Source of the DNA: a bacterium
GTDB lineage: Bacteria > Babelota > Babeliae > Babelales > UASB340
Assembly: GCA_030629005.1 (NCBI GenBank)
Contig: DAOVPV010000002.1
Span: forward strand, 1 to 64,000
Direction: 5' to 3'
Length of the DNA stretch: 64,000 nucleotides
Of the stretch, positions 18,355-27,535 are shown one piece after another. The notes under the pieces are model-generated. The model ran no database searches. It was given only the letters and a program-made list of their open reading frames with translations, and was not told the origin of the DNA. The position numbers were made by a program, and so were the translations under genes. How positions within the stretch are numbered: position 1 is the stretch's first letter; each line of letters begins with the position of its first letter.

Positions 18355-18465
18355 CTATTTATCAAAAGCAACATGATCCTTAAATTCTTCATACTCAAAT
18401 CTTAACCTAAAAAACAGTATTTTAAATGGCCAAACCAATAAATCTACGTAAGCATTTACAAACAA
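18355..18465 (-). CDS. Short ORF or remnant, hypothetical
   Basis: The frame from 18483 to a TAG at 18355 has no stop and reads like protein: LVWPFKILFFRLRFEYEEF is amphipathic with aromatic and charged clusters. The only start in frame is a TTG at 18465, with no clear Shine-Dalgarno, giving 36 residues. It could be a small protein, or the 3' remnant of a lost gene. It lies in the 398-nt divergent gap between pheT and the kinase. Confidence 0.3.
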   Translation of the reverse strand: MFVNAYVDLLVWPFKILFFRLRFEYEEFKDHVAFDK

Positions 18466-18514
18466 TAAATATTTTCCATAAACTTATAGAAATTAAAGAA
18501 TCTAAGAGGTCGCT

Positions 18515-19621
18515 ATGAAAAATTTTCTTTTAAAATTTTTTGTTCTTACAAATTTATTACTGCTCTTCAATAATCTTAATTATATTTATACAGGCGTACG
18601 TACAGATATATTTATTAACGGAAAAAATTGTCCTGAAATTTGTTTCGGCTCAGAAAAAAAAATATATAAATACGATGATAAAACTGCTTTTATCTTATAC
18701 CATGACAACGATATTGAAGCACAAATAGCTTTTATGAGGGAAGCTAAAATTCTACTAAGACTTGATCATCCAAATATAATAAAATTAATTAATACAAAAA
18801 AAATTAATTCTTTTTTAGAATCACATTCAAAAAACTGGGAAATCTGGAGAAAAGGCTTATATTTTTTTGAAGAGTTGGGAAATTCCGATTTAAAAAACTA
18901 TATAAATACAAGAAAACTTCAAAATTTAAAAACCAAGCTAAAAATATTAAGCCCAATAGTAAGTGCTATCGCTTATTTACACAAACTAAATATTATTCAT
19001 GGAGATTTAAAAACCGAAAATGTTGTTCTGTTTTTCAAGAAAAACATCGTTAAACCTGACAGTTTTAAATCTGAATACAAATCCGACAGCTATGAATACG
19101 AAGCAACATCTAATAGTTCTGAAGAAAACAAAATACCTATATGTAAATTAATAGATTTCTCTCATTCTTTAAAATTAAAAGACAACGGGACAGTAGATTC
19201 TATGGTATTCTTTGGTACAGATACATCTCTTTCTCCCCAATTACTTAAACAATTTTCTTCAAACTCAATTAAGTACCCTCCTTATATATACACAAAAAAA
19301 GATGATATCTATGCTTTAGGTTTTTTAATTCATGAAGTTATGCATCAAGAAAATATAACACGTATCTTTTGTGAAAAATATGGTTTAAGAAAATTTGATT
19401 TTGAAACATACAAGAAAAAAATACGTGGTAAAAAAATGTTATGTTTTAGAACAAAAAAAGGTTGGAGACCCCCATTACCATATCTGAATGAAGACAGTAG
19501 TTCGAATCCAAACAGTGTACTAAACGGACTGATAGAAATGTGCCTGGAAAACAATCCACAAAAACGTCCCACAGCTAAAGAAATATTATTTAGGATAAAT
19601 TGGGAATTAAATAATTTGTAA
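18515..19621 (+). CDS. Exported eukaryote-like Ser/Thr protein kinase
   Basis: An N-terminal hydrophobic stretch (about residues 5-27) looks like a signal peptide or anchor. The kinase fold follows: HPNIIKL, the catalytic loop IIHGDLKTENVV near residue 165 (HGD for HRD), a DFS in place of DFG, FGTDTSLSP as activation segment end, and RPTAKEIL at the C-lobe. The usual beta-3 Lys is not obvious (AFILYHD), so activity is uncertain. AGAGGT precedes the ATG. Two similar kinases lie at 40867-43282. A host-directed effector is plausible but inferred. Confidence 0.82.
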   Translation: MKNFLLKFFVLTNLLLLFNNLNYIYTGVRTDIFINGKNCPEICFGSEKKIYKYDDKTAFILYHDNDIEAQIAFMREAKILLRLDHPNIIKLINTKKINSFLESHSKNWEIWRKGLYFFEELGNSDLKNYINTRKLQNLKTKLKILSPIVSAIAYLHKLNIIHGDLKTENVVLFFKKNIVKPDSFKSEYKSDSYEYEATSNSSEENKIPICKLIDFSHSLKLKDNGTVDSMVFFGTDTSLSPQLLKQFSSNSIKYPPYIYTKKDDIYALGFLIHEVMHQENITRIFCEKYGLRKFDFETYKKKIRGKKMLCFRTKKGWRPPLPYLNEDSSSNPNSVLNGLIEMCLENNPQKRPTAKEILFRINWELNNL

Positions 19622-19660
19622 TATTATGTTTATTAATTAATAAACATAATATTACAAATT
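19613..19660. terminator. Perfect 48-nt palindrome overlapping the kinase stop
   Basis: A 24-bp inverted repeat with no loop, each arm reading AATTTGTAATATTATGTTTA then TTAA, spans the TAA of the kinase gene. It can fold into a hairpin on either strand, and nrdD ends convergently 20 nt away. It lacks a GC-rich stem and a clear U tract, so a terminator role is a guess; a cruciform or a recombination site is also possible. Confidence 0.5.
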
Positions 19661-19680
19661 CAAAATAACAAATTTAAAAA

Positions 19681-21609
19681 CTAAACTTGCAACGACTTGT
19701 CTTTCTTTTCTGTTTTGTTTATAACAACATCATCCTTAATATGGTTATCTTTAAAAATCCTTGTTTTATGTTCTTTGCGTCTACCCTTATTCCAAGCAGA
19801 AACGGGAGTTAAATAACCAATAACCCTTGTATATTGTTCTTTAATTGGAGCCGAACACATAGGGCAAACATCAATTTGACCAGATATTGTAATATGATCA
19901 TTTTCACACTGACAATAATTATAATTAACAGCAAAGTGTTCGCAACCTGAGTGAATTGCATAACTTATAAGCTTTTTCATTTGCTCTGGAGATGTTAACT
20001 TTTCACCAACATTAAGGTGAGATATTCCACCACCAGTTAATACTTTAGAAAATGCACCATCTAATTTTATCCTATCAACAATATCATAATCAACCCAAAG
20101 GGGTATAAACTGATTAGAATAAATTGGATAATCCATTCCATATAAAATTTCATCCTTTTTAGCAAACTTCACAGCTAAGCTTTCTGCCGGAACTTGTTCT
20201 ATATTAAATGAATTTCCGGTATCTTTTGCCGCTTCAGCCGCATATGATTTTATATGAGCTAATAAATCATACGCCATATTTTTACCACTTTTGGTTGTAA
20301 TGGAATAACCAAGCTCTTCTATACACTCATAAACACCATTAATTCCAAAAGTACTAAATAAACGATCAAGGTGTATTATTCCCCTTGTAACAAACGGTAA
20401 AAAACCTTCAGCATGCCGTTTTTCAAGCAGTTTTCTATGAGCATTTAAAGAATTTTTTGCCATATCAAGTTGCTCATCAAGTAAAGTAATTAATTCTTCA
20501 TAAGAACTAGCTCTATTGCCTAAACGTGCCAAATTAATTGTAATAACACGGTGTGAACCAAGAGAAATCCCTCCATTTCCAAAACTATCAATTCCAGCAA
20601 GATCAAGATCATTTGTCAATCGACAACAACTTGCAATTTTATTACCTGAAGAAATATAAATATTAAAACCTGCTTTATCTAAGTTTACTTTAGAATAATA
20701 ATCTAAAGCTTCTTTATCTAAAACATCACCGTTTTTTTTTGTTCTTAAATTTAAAGTAACCACAGGAAATCTATAGGGAAGACCTGATACAGGATCTCCT
20801 TTGTGAAACCAATCTGCAAATATTTTTTGAATTTCCCATATAAGGTCTACATCCGGTTTTGAGCCATCGGGAAAAACAACATCTTTAAATAAAATTTTTA
20901 AATTTGGTTTATCAAAAATAGAAACATTGGTAAATGGAGATTGATGAGAAGGCCTTAATTTTTTATTTAAAGTATGAACTAAAGATTGAAAGTCATTTTC
21001 AATTTCTTTTCTTATATTTTTATCATTAATATCTAAATTATCCTTCTGTATAAAATAAGAATAATTTACAAATAAATCTCCAATAGCAACAGCTCCTGCA
21101 ATTTCTTGTGCAATTTCTATTGTTACTTCTTTTACCTGGTCAATATATGAACGAGCCCTCTGCGCAGGTAAAGAATGTAATTGTCCCCAATAAGAACCAC
21201 GTCTTAAAATAAACTCTGTTGAATAAGCCCAGCAATAAGGAACCTGAATAGCCGTACTGTCGTGGAAGTAAAGATCACCTTCCCAAACAGCTTTTAATAT
21301 TTTATCAGCACGCTCTCTTCCATATTCGTCAAACAACAAATTATAAAGATCACTATAGCCAATAAGTTTTAAATTGCTTTTTCCAACTTCGGAAATATAA
21401 TTTCCATGAGACTTTCCATCTTGTAAATGATTTGAATTATCATCTACAGAAAAATCAACAACCCTTCCTCTAAAATATTTACTTGCCATAAAAGAAGAGT
21501 CTAACTGTTCTAAAGCAATTCCTTCTAAACTTAATATTTCAGGCTTTATTTTTGAATATAATTCTTTAAATTCTTTTTTTAACGCCGAAAAACTATTTAA
21601 CATTGCCAT
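19681..21609 (-). CDS. nrdD: Anaerobic ribonucleoside-triphosphate reductase
   Basis: Class III reductase that makes dNTPs under anoxia through a glycyl radical. The C-terminal part has a zinc-binding CQCEN...CPMCSAP and the glycyl-radical motif RVIGYLTPVSAWN near residue 600. About 642 residues; the N-terminal ATP-cone seen in many homologs (about 80-90 residues) is not evident. GAGGTGAT precedes the ATG. It overlaps the 3' end of nrdG by 13 nt, so the two are an operon with nrdG first. Confidence 0.93.
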   Translation of the reverse strand: MAMLNSFSALKKEFKELYSKIKPEILSLEGIALEQLDSSFMASKYFRGRVVDFSVDDNSNHLQDGKSHGNYISEVGKSNLKLIGYSDLYNLLFDEYGRERADKILKAVWEGDLYFHDSTAIQVPYCWAYSTEFILRRGSYWGQLHSLPAQRARSYIDQVKEVTIEIAQEIAGAVAIGDLFVNYSYFIQKDNLDINDKNIRKEIENDFQSLVHTLNKKLRPSHQSPFTNVSIFDKPNLKILFKDVVFPDGSKPDVDLIWEIQKIFADWFHKGDPVSGLPYRFPVVTLNLRTKKNGDVLDKEALDYYSKVNLDKAGFNIYISSGNKIASCCRLTNDLDLAGIDSFGNGGISLGSHRVITINLARLGNRASSYEELITLLDEQLDMAKNSLNAHRKLLEKRHAEGFLPFVTRGIIHLDRLFSTFGINGVYECIEELGYSITTKSGKNMAYDLLAHIKSYAAEAAKDTGNSFNIEQVPAESLAVKFAKKDEILYGMDYPIYSNQFIPLWVDYDIVDRIKLDGAFSKVLTGGGISHLNVGEKLTSPEQMKKLISYAIHSGCEHFAVNYNYCQCENDHITISGQIDVCPMCSAPIKEQYTRVIGYLTPVSAWNKGRRKEHKTRIFKDNHIKDDVVINKTEKKDKSLQV

Positions 21610-22049
21610 TGATCACCTCTTTTTTTAAATATTCGTTGATTAGAAGATGCTGGCCACCCCCCAATATGTAATTCTTTTTTATATGGTCCACAAATAACTA
21701 AATCTAAATTTTTAATTAATTTTTGCGGTAAAACTTCAAACTCCCTACCTGTATAAACAGCAACTGGCAAGTTTAACTCCATTTTTATACGTTCACAAAG
21801 GTGAATTAGAAAATCCATCTGATCCGTTGGCTCCCCGCCCATAAAAGCAACATAATCTACTAAAGGATTTTCTTTTATATTTTTTATCACTTGATCAGAA
21901 CTTGTAAGCTTACCACTTTTAACATCCCACAATTGCTTATTGTGGCAATCTTTGCATCTAATACTACATCCAGAAAAAATTATCGATATCGCTATCTTTC
22001 CAGGAACATCTATAAAAGATGTTTTTGTTGATACAATATACCCATTCAT
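21597..22049 (-). CDS. nrdG: Anaerobic ribonucleotide reductase activating enzyme
   Basis: Radical-SAM protein that installs the glycyl radical on NrdD. It has CSIRCKDCHNKQLW (CX3CX2C, 4Fe-4S) near residue 27 and GGEPTDQ, the SAM-binding motif. I chose the ATG at 22049, preceded by AGGGGGAAGC; the longer frame from 22106 starts without a supporting Shine-Dalgarno. It lies upstream of nrdD with a 13-nt overlap. Having this pair implies at least occasional anoxic growth or a microaerobic niche. Confidence 0.92.
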   Translation of the reverse strand: MNGYIVSTKTSFIDVPGKIAISIIFSGCSIRCKDCHNKQLWDVKSGKLTSSDQVIKNIKENPLVDYVAFMGGEPTDQMDFLIHLCERIKMELNLPVAVYTGREFEVLPQKLIKNLDLVICGPYKKELHIGGWPASSNQRIFKKRGDQWQC

Positions 22050-22357
22050 GCTTCCCCCTTTATACAAAAAAACAAATTTTAAAGCTAAAAAGATCTTAAA
22101 ACCCACAACCTATGTAAATGATATTTTAAACAAAAAAAATGATTTAAGAAAATTAAAAAAAAATTATTCTTATCGAAATTTTTTTAAATATTAAAAAAAC
22201 TTTTGATATAACAAAAAAAACAAAACTATACATTTCATTTTGAATTTAAAAAAAACAATAAAAATAAAAACAAAGCTTTGAAAACCTACAAGTTTCATAT
22301 CAGAAAAGATTTTAATTTATAAACAATGAAATCAGCTCTTTAAAAATGCTTTTTATT

Positions 22358-22918
22358 TTATGACTGAAAAATTTTTTTTACAGACTCCAAAATTAATAAA
22401 TCAATTTTTTCTTCTTCTTGAGAATTAAAATTACTAAGAACAAATTTTGCAACATCTCCATCTTCCGGGCGCCCAATACCAAATCTTAAACGCCAAAATG
22501 ACGAACCAGCAAAACTCATAATAGACCGGAGTCCATTATGCCCCCTCGCACTACCATCAAACTTTAAACTAACTTTTCCAAAATCCTTTTCTAACTCATC
22601 ATGTATAACCAAAATATTTTCCGAATTTATACCTTTTTTTTGCAAAGCAAGCAAAACCCGACCGGAATCATTCATAAATGTCTGGGGCTTTATAAGAATT
22701 ATTTTATGTAAACTTTTATCAATAGAATCGGAGGAGACATTTAATGTTAATGTAATTGTTGCATCTTCTTGTATATCAGAAACACTCCAATTTGCAGAAT
22801 AATCTTGAGCAATTTTGTCTAGGATTCTAAAACCAATATTATGTCTGTTTTTGTAATATTTAAACCCAGGATTACCAAGACCAATAATTGCTTTTATCTT
22901 TTTTATATCAAATTCCAT
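22358..22918 (-). CDS. pth: Peptidyl-tRNA hydrolase
   Basis: Recycles peptidyl-tRNA released in translation. GLGNPGFKY and RHNIGFR at the N-terminus carry the family Asn and His; VIHDEL, the FDGSARGHNGLRS motif and RFGIGRP follow. 186 residues. It contains one copy of the 22-nt repeat (22728-22749), translated as LNVSSD before HKIILIKPQTFMN. The segment is longer than in E. coli Pth there, which fits insertion of the repeat. It follows prs closely (8 nt). Confidence 0.95.
   Translation of the reverse strand: MEFDIKKIKAIIGLGNPGFKYYKNRHNIGFRILDKIAQDYSANWSVSDIQEDATITLTLNVSSDSIDKSLHKIILIKPQTFMNDSGRVLLALQKKGINSENILVIHDELEKDFGKVSLKFDGSARGHNGLRSIMSFAGSSFWRLRFGIGRPEDGDVAKFVLSNFNSQEEEKIDLLILESVKKIFQS
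22728..22749 (+). repeat. 22-nt dispersed repeat, copy 3
   Basis: TCGGAGGAGACATTTAATGT, two substitutions from consensus. Antisense to pth and translated there as LNVSSD. Confidence 0.75.
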
Positions 22919-22926
22919 AAAATGCT

Positions 22927-23868
22927 CTATTTTGAATATTTTCTTTTTAAAAAATTAACTAAAATGTGGGCCAAAGATGTTTGTGTTATTTTTTTTGTAT
23001 TAGATAATTTATCACCAACTAAAACAGTATCTGTTATAAAGATATGCTCAAAGGCACTTTTTTCTATTTTTTCTACAGCATCTTTAGATAAAACGGCGTG
23101 TCCAAAAAAACCAACAACTTTTTTAGCACCATTTTCTAATACTATATTACAAGCTCCAATAGCAGTATTTGCTGTATCTATAATATCATCAATTATAATT
23201 ACATTTTTATCTTTTACATCTCCAACAAGTTTTTTAGCCTTAGCCATATCTGCCGCAACACGGACTTTTTCCACATGAGCATAAGGTACACCTGCAAATT
23301 TAGCAATTGTCGCTATAGACTCAGCTCTACCTTTGTCAGGAGAAAGAAAACAAACATTCTCCGAATCAAATAAAACATTTTTATTTTGTGCAAAAAATTC
23401 TATTCCAAAGTCTATTAAAGATACCTCACAAGTTTTTGTAACAAAATCTTTTACCACCTTGGAATCATGAAATTCAAAGGAAAAAATTTCATCTATTAAT
23501 GCTGCTTTAAATAATCTATCTATTAAAAAAACAAAACCCTTAGAATTACCACCAAATAACTTATCTTGTCTTGCATATGGATAATAAGGTAAAACAACAT
23601 CTACCTTACTAGCCCCAGCCTTTCTTACAAGATCAGCTAGAAATAAAAGTTCTAAAATTTGCTCACTTATCGTTTTTTTCTCAAAGGAAAATTGATGCAA
23701 AATTACAATATGTTTATTATTTAAAAAACGTAGATCATTATATTTTATGTAAATTTCTGAATCTGCAAATGACAAAGCACTCAGTATGGTAAATCTTTTG
23801 TTAAATTCTTTTTCTATAGAATCGACAAGACTAGACTTCTGTAAAGCAACAAATTCAAAATCATACAT
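22927..23868 (-). CDS. prs: Ribose-phosphate pyrophosphokinase
   Basis: Makes PRPP from ribose-5-phosphate and ATP, for nucleotide synthesis and the PRTases. VVLPYYPYARQDK and the PRPP-binding loop NVIIIDDIIDTANTAIGA are standard. The flexible loop carries the His and Lys of the family (VEKVRV). 313 residues, normal length. Followed by pth. A terminator-like hairpin at 23899-23925 separates it from lpxD. Confidence 0.93.
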   Translation of the reverse strand: MYDFEFVALQKSSLVDSIEKEFNKRFTILSALSFADSEIYIKYNDLRFLNNKHIVILHQFSFEKKTISEQILELLFLADLVRKAGASKVDVVLPYYPYARQDKLFGGNSKGFVFLIDRLFKAALIDEIFSFEFHDSKVVKDFVTKTCEVSLIDFGIEFFAQNKNVLFDSENVCFLSPDKGRAESIATIAKFAGVPYAHVEKVRVAADMAKAKKLVGDVKDKNVIIIDDIIDTANTAIGACNIVLENGAKKVVGFFGHAVLSKDAVEKIEKSAFEHIFITDTVLVGDKLSNTKKITQTSLAHILVNFLKRKYSK

Positions 23869-23898
23869 AATAATCCAATATTATTTATCCGTCTTCGC

Positions 23899-23925
23899 AA
23901 AAAAACTGTAGACCAAAACCTACAG
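23899..23925 (-). terminator. Rho-independent terminator between lpxD and prs
   Basis: On the minus strand, CTGTAG, an 8-nt loop, CTACAG and then seven Ts. The 6-bp stem is short but the T run is good. It would end the skp-lpxD transcript before prs. Confidence 0.5.
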
Positions 23926-23983
23926 ATAAATTCAGCTTCGACGTGATTTCGCGCAAATTACAGGTTTTTAATCTGGTAGCGCT

Positions 23984-25045
23984 TCATTTTTTAAAAACTT
24001 TACCTACTAAATTACTCCAAAAGTTAGACTTTATCGATTTTGATTCAAACTTTTTTAAATATTCTGGCAACAAAGCAAATATAGTGCTTGAACGCTTCCA
24101 CTTAGAAAAAGGCAATGCTGGTATTCCCGCAACCGTTTCATTTGGCAAAACATTTTTTAATATACCAGACTTGGACACTATTTTTGCACCATTACCAATT
24201 TTTATATGATCTCTTATAGCAACTTGCCCACCAATTTGGCAACCAAAACCAATTTTAACACTTCCTGCTATTCCAGTTTGAGCTAAAATTATTGTATGAG
24301 GGCCAATTATAACATTGTGCGCAATATGCACCATATTATCTATTTTACAACCATCACCAATAATAGTTTTATCAAAAGTTGCTCTATCTATGGTTGCACA
24401 AGCTCCAATTTCTACATCGCTGCCAATTTGTACAATTCCAATTTGCGGAACTTTTTTGGCACCTGTTTTTGTAACTGCATAACCAAAGCCATCTGAACCA
24501 ATAACAGCGTTAGCATAAATAATACAATTATCCCCAATAATAGAACCATCTAAAATTCTAGCACCAGAATAAACTTTTACATTTTTTCCAATACAAACAT
24601 TTCTACCAATAAAAACATTCGAATCTATAATTGTATTTTGATTTATCTCTGCATTATTAGAAATAACACTATATTCGCCAACAATAACACTTTCATGAAC
24701 TTGAGCACTTTGATCTATAAAACAATTTTTAGATCGCTGTTGGCTATTCTTTTTATTTACAAAGCTTATTATTTTTGAATAAGCATCTAAAGAATTTGGC
24801 ACAACTAAAAATCTTTTATCTTCAACCATCTTTTGTGGTGCTATAATTATACCAGCTTTACTATTTTTTATTTTTTCAACTTCTATATCAGAAAAAACAG
24901 AATTATCGCCCCTGTCCAATACTACAGCAATATCATTCTCTGTAGCATTTTCTAATGAAGCTATTTTTTTTACAAAAAAAGAATCACCGGGTGATTTTAC
25001 CCCGATGATTCTTTCTAATTCAGTTAAATCTAAATTAATTTGCAT
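23984..25045 (-). CDS. lpxD: UDP-3-O-acyl-glucosamine N-acyltransferase
   Basis: Third step of lipid A synthesis. The N-terminal domain binds the uridine and acyl chain; from about residue 110 a left-handed beta helix of hexapeptide repeats follows, and the catalytic His sits in [13 protein letters not shown] near residue 240. 353 residues. Its ATG overlaps the skp stop (TAATG), so translation is coupled. The skp-lpxD order is the common diderm arrangement, and confirms an LPS-making outer membrane. Confidence 0.93.
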   Translation of the reverse strand: MQINLDLTELERIIGVKSPGDSFFVKKIASLENATENDIAVVLDRGDNSVFSDIEVEKIKNSKAGIIIAPQKMVEDKRFLVVPNSLDAYSKIISFVNKKNSQQRSKNCFIDQSAQVHESVIVGEYSVISNNAEINQNTIIDSNVFIGRNVCIGKNVKVYSGARILDGSIIGDNCIIYANAVIGSDGFGYAVTKTGAKKVPQIGIVQIGSDVEIGACATIDRATFDKTIIGDGCKIDNMVHIAHNVIIGPHTIILAQTGIAGSVKIGFGCQIGGQVAIRDHIKIGNGAKIVSKSGILKNVLPNETVAGIPALPFSKWKRSSTIFALLPEYLKKFESKSIKSNFWSNLVGKVFKK

Positions 25046-25596
25046 TAAGCAGCCTTTACCTTGCTCACTAATTCTTTTTCGAAATCAACATCAACAGCTC
25101 TTAAAATTTCACTTGTTTTATCTATTGCCTTGTTTGAACAAATAACACCTGGAGTATTAACATCTATCATTAAACCCCAACCCTTTGTATCAAAAACTTG
25201 CTTTGTAACTTTAAGTTGTTTTTCTCTTAAAAACATTTGTTGCTTTTGTACTTTTAATTTTAAAGATTCTTCTTTATCTGCTAAATCTCTTTCTGCTCTT
25301 TTTTTAATTTTTGTTAGCTCTTCGCCTTTTTCTATTAAAGCTTCTTTGCTTAAAACCTTAGATTGTTTTTGAATATCAGCTTGCATATCAACAACGGTTG
25401 TTTGAGCGCTTTTAACTTCGCTTTGGAAGTTTTCAATATCCTTTTGCAACATTACAGACAACTCTTTACCTTCTTTGGACTCTTGCAAAATTCTTAAACT
25501 ATCTATAGAAACTAACATTTCTTTACTTGTTGTATTTGCAAAAACACCAGATGTCAGAAAACCAATAACTAAGGCTAAATTTAAAATCTTTTTCAT
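25045..25596 (-). CDS. skp: Skp/OmpH-like periplasmic chaperone
   Basis: Signal peptide ([20 protein letters not shown], about 20 residues), then a coiled coil from about residue 50 to 130 rich in Lys, Glu and Gln, and a conserved end ([13 protein letters not shown]). The 183-residue size is typical. Skp traps unfolded outer-membrane proteins. It is coupled to lpxD through TAATG. Confidence 0.88.
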   Translation of the reverse strand: MKKILNLALVIGFLTSGVFANTTSKEMLVSIDSLRILQESKEGKELSVMLQKDIENFQSEVKSAQTTVVDMQADIQKQSKVLSKEALIEKGEELTKIKKRAERDLADKEESLKLKVQKQQMFLREKQLKVTKQVFDTKGWGLMIDVNTPGVICSNKAIDKTSEILRAVDVDFEKELVSKVKAA

Positions 25597-25689
25597 AGTA
25601 AAAACTCCCTCAATAGTATTTCAAGATATATATTGTACGTAAGTAGAAAAGTTAGCTCTTTTATCCAAACTCGTCAACGCTAAAACCTA

Positions 25690-27468
25690 TTACATATATT
25701 TTAAGAGTAATTTTTGTATATTTTCATTACCGCTTTCTTTAGATATATCATATGGAGTACAACCATCAATAGTTAAAATCATAGGGTTAGCTTTTTTTAT
25801 TAATAAACTTGAAACCAATGAAAAATTATTACCATACACCGCAAAATGCAATGAAGTATTACCAGCATCACTTTGAATATTTGAATTAGCATTAATATCT
25901 AATAAATAGTTAACAATGTGTTCATGATTATAAATCACAGCATAAGATAATGGGGTTATACCGAAATTACCCTGAATATCAACACTAATACCTAACCCTA
26001 AAAATAACTTAACTATAGCTAAATTGCCGCCAATAACAGCAGAATGTAAAACACTTAAACCGTCGTTAGTTAAACTTCTAAAATTCACGCCAAAATCCAG
26101 AAGAAATTTTACTAAATTTAAATCACCATTAGTGGCAACAAAATGTAAAGCTGATAAACCATCACCTGTTTTTTCATTTATATAAAAACCAATGTCTAAA
26201 CATTTTTTTACTATATTTAAATTTCCGCCTAATAAAGCTGCATGTAAAATATTAAAATTATGTTTATATGTTTTAAAACTTAAATTAGGTTTTCTTTTTA
26301 ATAAAAAGTTAAAGGTATTTAAATCACCATTTCTAGCTGCTATATACAAAGGACAAATTCCATCTTCATAACGCCCATTTACATCAAGACCACTCTTTAA
26401 ACACATTTTTATAATGTCAATATTGTCCCCAATAATTGCAAAGTACAAAATATAAGGATCATTAATACTAAAACCATTTTTCAATAAAAGATTAAAAATC
26501 TTTAGATTACCTTTTTCTGCTGCAAATATAAGAGGATGCAAATATTCCTTATTATCTATACTTAAGCACTTCTGAACAATATCAATATTTTCAGACTCAA
26601 TGGCATATATTAAAATACTTTCCTTATTTTTATTGTATACATCCAAATTTGCACCAACAGAAAGAAGACGATTAAAAATCTTCATACTACCTGATATAGC
26701 AGCAAAAAATAATGGTGTCTCTCCATCTTTATTTACTGAATTAACATTTATTCCATTCTGCAAACAAACATCTACCATTCGCATGTCTTCACTTTCTGCA
26801 GCAAAATGTAAAACTGTATCTCCATCCTTGTTTTTAACATCAATATTAGAACCAACAGATAGTAAATAAGAAAATATATCCCAATCATAGTTAGCTATGG
26901 CATAAAATAATGGTGTTTCTCCATCTATATCACAAATATTCACATCTGCACCGAAACGAACCAATTCCTTTACCATAACTAAATTATTATTTTTTACAGC
27001 ATAAAAAATTGAAGTTAGCCCATCCTTATCTTTAAGATCCAAATTAGCTCCAAATCTAATAAGATCTAAAGCTATATCTGTAAAATTATAAGCACAAGCC
27101 AAGTGTAAAACTTCACCTTCGATATTAATTTTTTTATCTAGTAAAAATTTAACTATAGAATAGTTACCCGAATAAACAGCTGCATACAAAACAGAAGATC
27201 CTAAATCAGATACTTCATTAATATCAGCTCCAAACTCAACTAATAATTTCACTAAATCAAAATTACTTTCTAAACATGCGCATCTTAATGCCGTAATATC
27301 ACCTGATAATTTAGCATTTGGATCAAAGCCTTCCTTTAACAGCTTTCTTACCAAATGCAAATTATTTTGCAATAGTGCATTAAAAAATATTTCTGAAAAA
27401 GCATTACTAGATAAACAAGAAGAAAATAAAACTAAGTTTAAAATCAAAACCTTAAATATATTTTTCAT
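25690..27468 (-). CDS. Exported ankyrin-repeat protein
   Basis: 592 residues: a signal peptide (about 1-24) then about 16 ankyrin repeats of 33 residues, many keeping the G-TPL-A or G-T-LH-A core (for example DGETPLFYAIANYDW). No other domain is seen. Ankyrin arrays bind proteins and are common among effectors of host-associated bacteria. The exported form is consistent with an effector or surface protein, but this is inferred. It stands between skp and the HerA-like gene. Confidence 0.9.
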   Translation of the reverse strand: MKNIFKVLILNLVLFSSCLSSNAFSEIFFNALLQNNLHLVRKLLKEGFDPNAKLSGDITALRCACLESNFDLVKLLVEFGADINEVSDLGSSVLYAAVYSGNYSIVKFLLDKKINIEGEVLHLACAYNFTDIALDLIRFGANLDLKDKDGLTSIFYAVKNNNLVMVKELVRFGADVNICDIDGETPLFYAIANYDWDIFSYLLSVGSNIDVKNKDGDTVLHFAAESEDMRMVDVCLQNGINVNSVNKDGETPLFFAAISGSMKIFNRLLSVGANLDVYNKNKESILIYAIESENIDIVQKCLSIDNKEYLHPLIFAAEKGNLKIFNLLLKNGFSINDPYILYFAIIGDNIDIIKMCLKSGLDVNGRYEDGICPLYIAARNGDLNTFNFLLKRKPNLSFKTYKHNFNILHAALLGGNLNIVKKCLDIGFYINEKTGDGLSALHFVATNGDLNLVKFLLDFGVNFRSLTNDGLSVLHSAVIGGNLAIVKLFLGLGISVDIQGNFGITPLSYAVIYNHEHIVNYLLDINANSNIQSDAGNTSLHFAVYGNNFSLVSSLLIKKANPMILTIDGCTPYDISKESGNENIQKLLLKYM

Positions 27469-27535
27469 ACAACAACCCTTTCATCTAATTAATAAAATCT
27501 AAAGAAAAGATTATAGCTGTTTTTATTTTAAGCAA

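Noticed and set aside
23943-24209. Plus-strand 88-codon ORF at the end of lpxD
   Set aside because: Antisense to lpxD, no Shine-Dalgarno and no recognisable motif.
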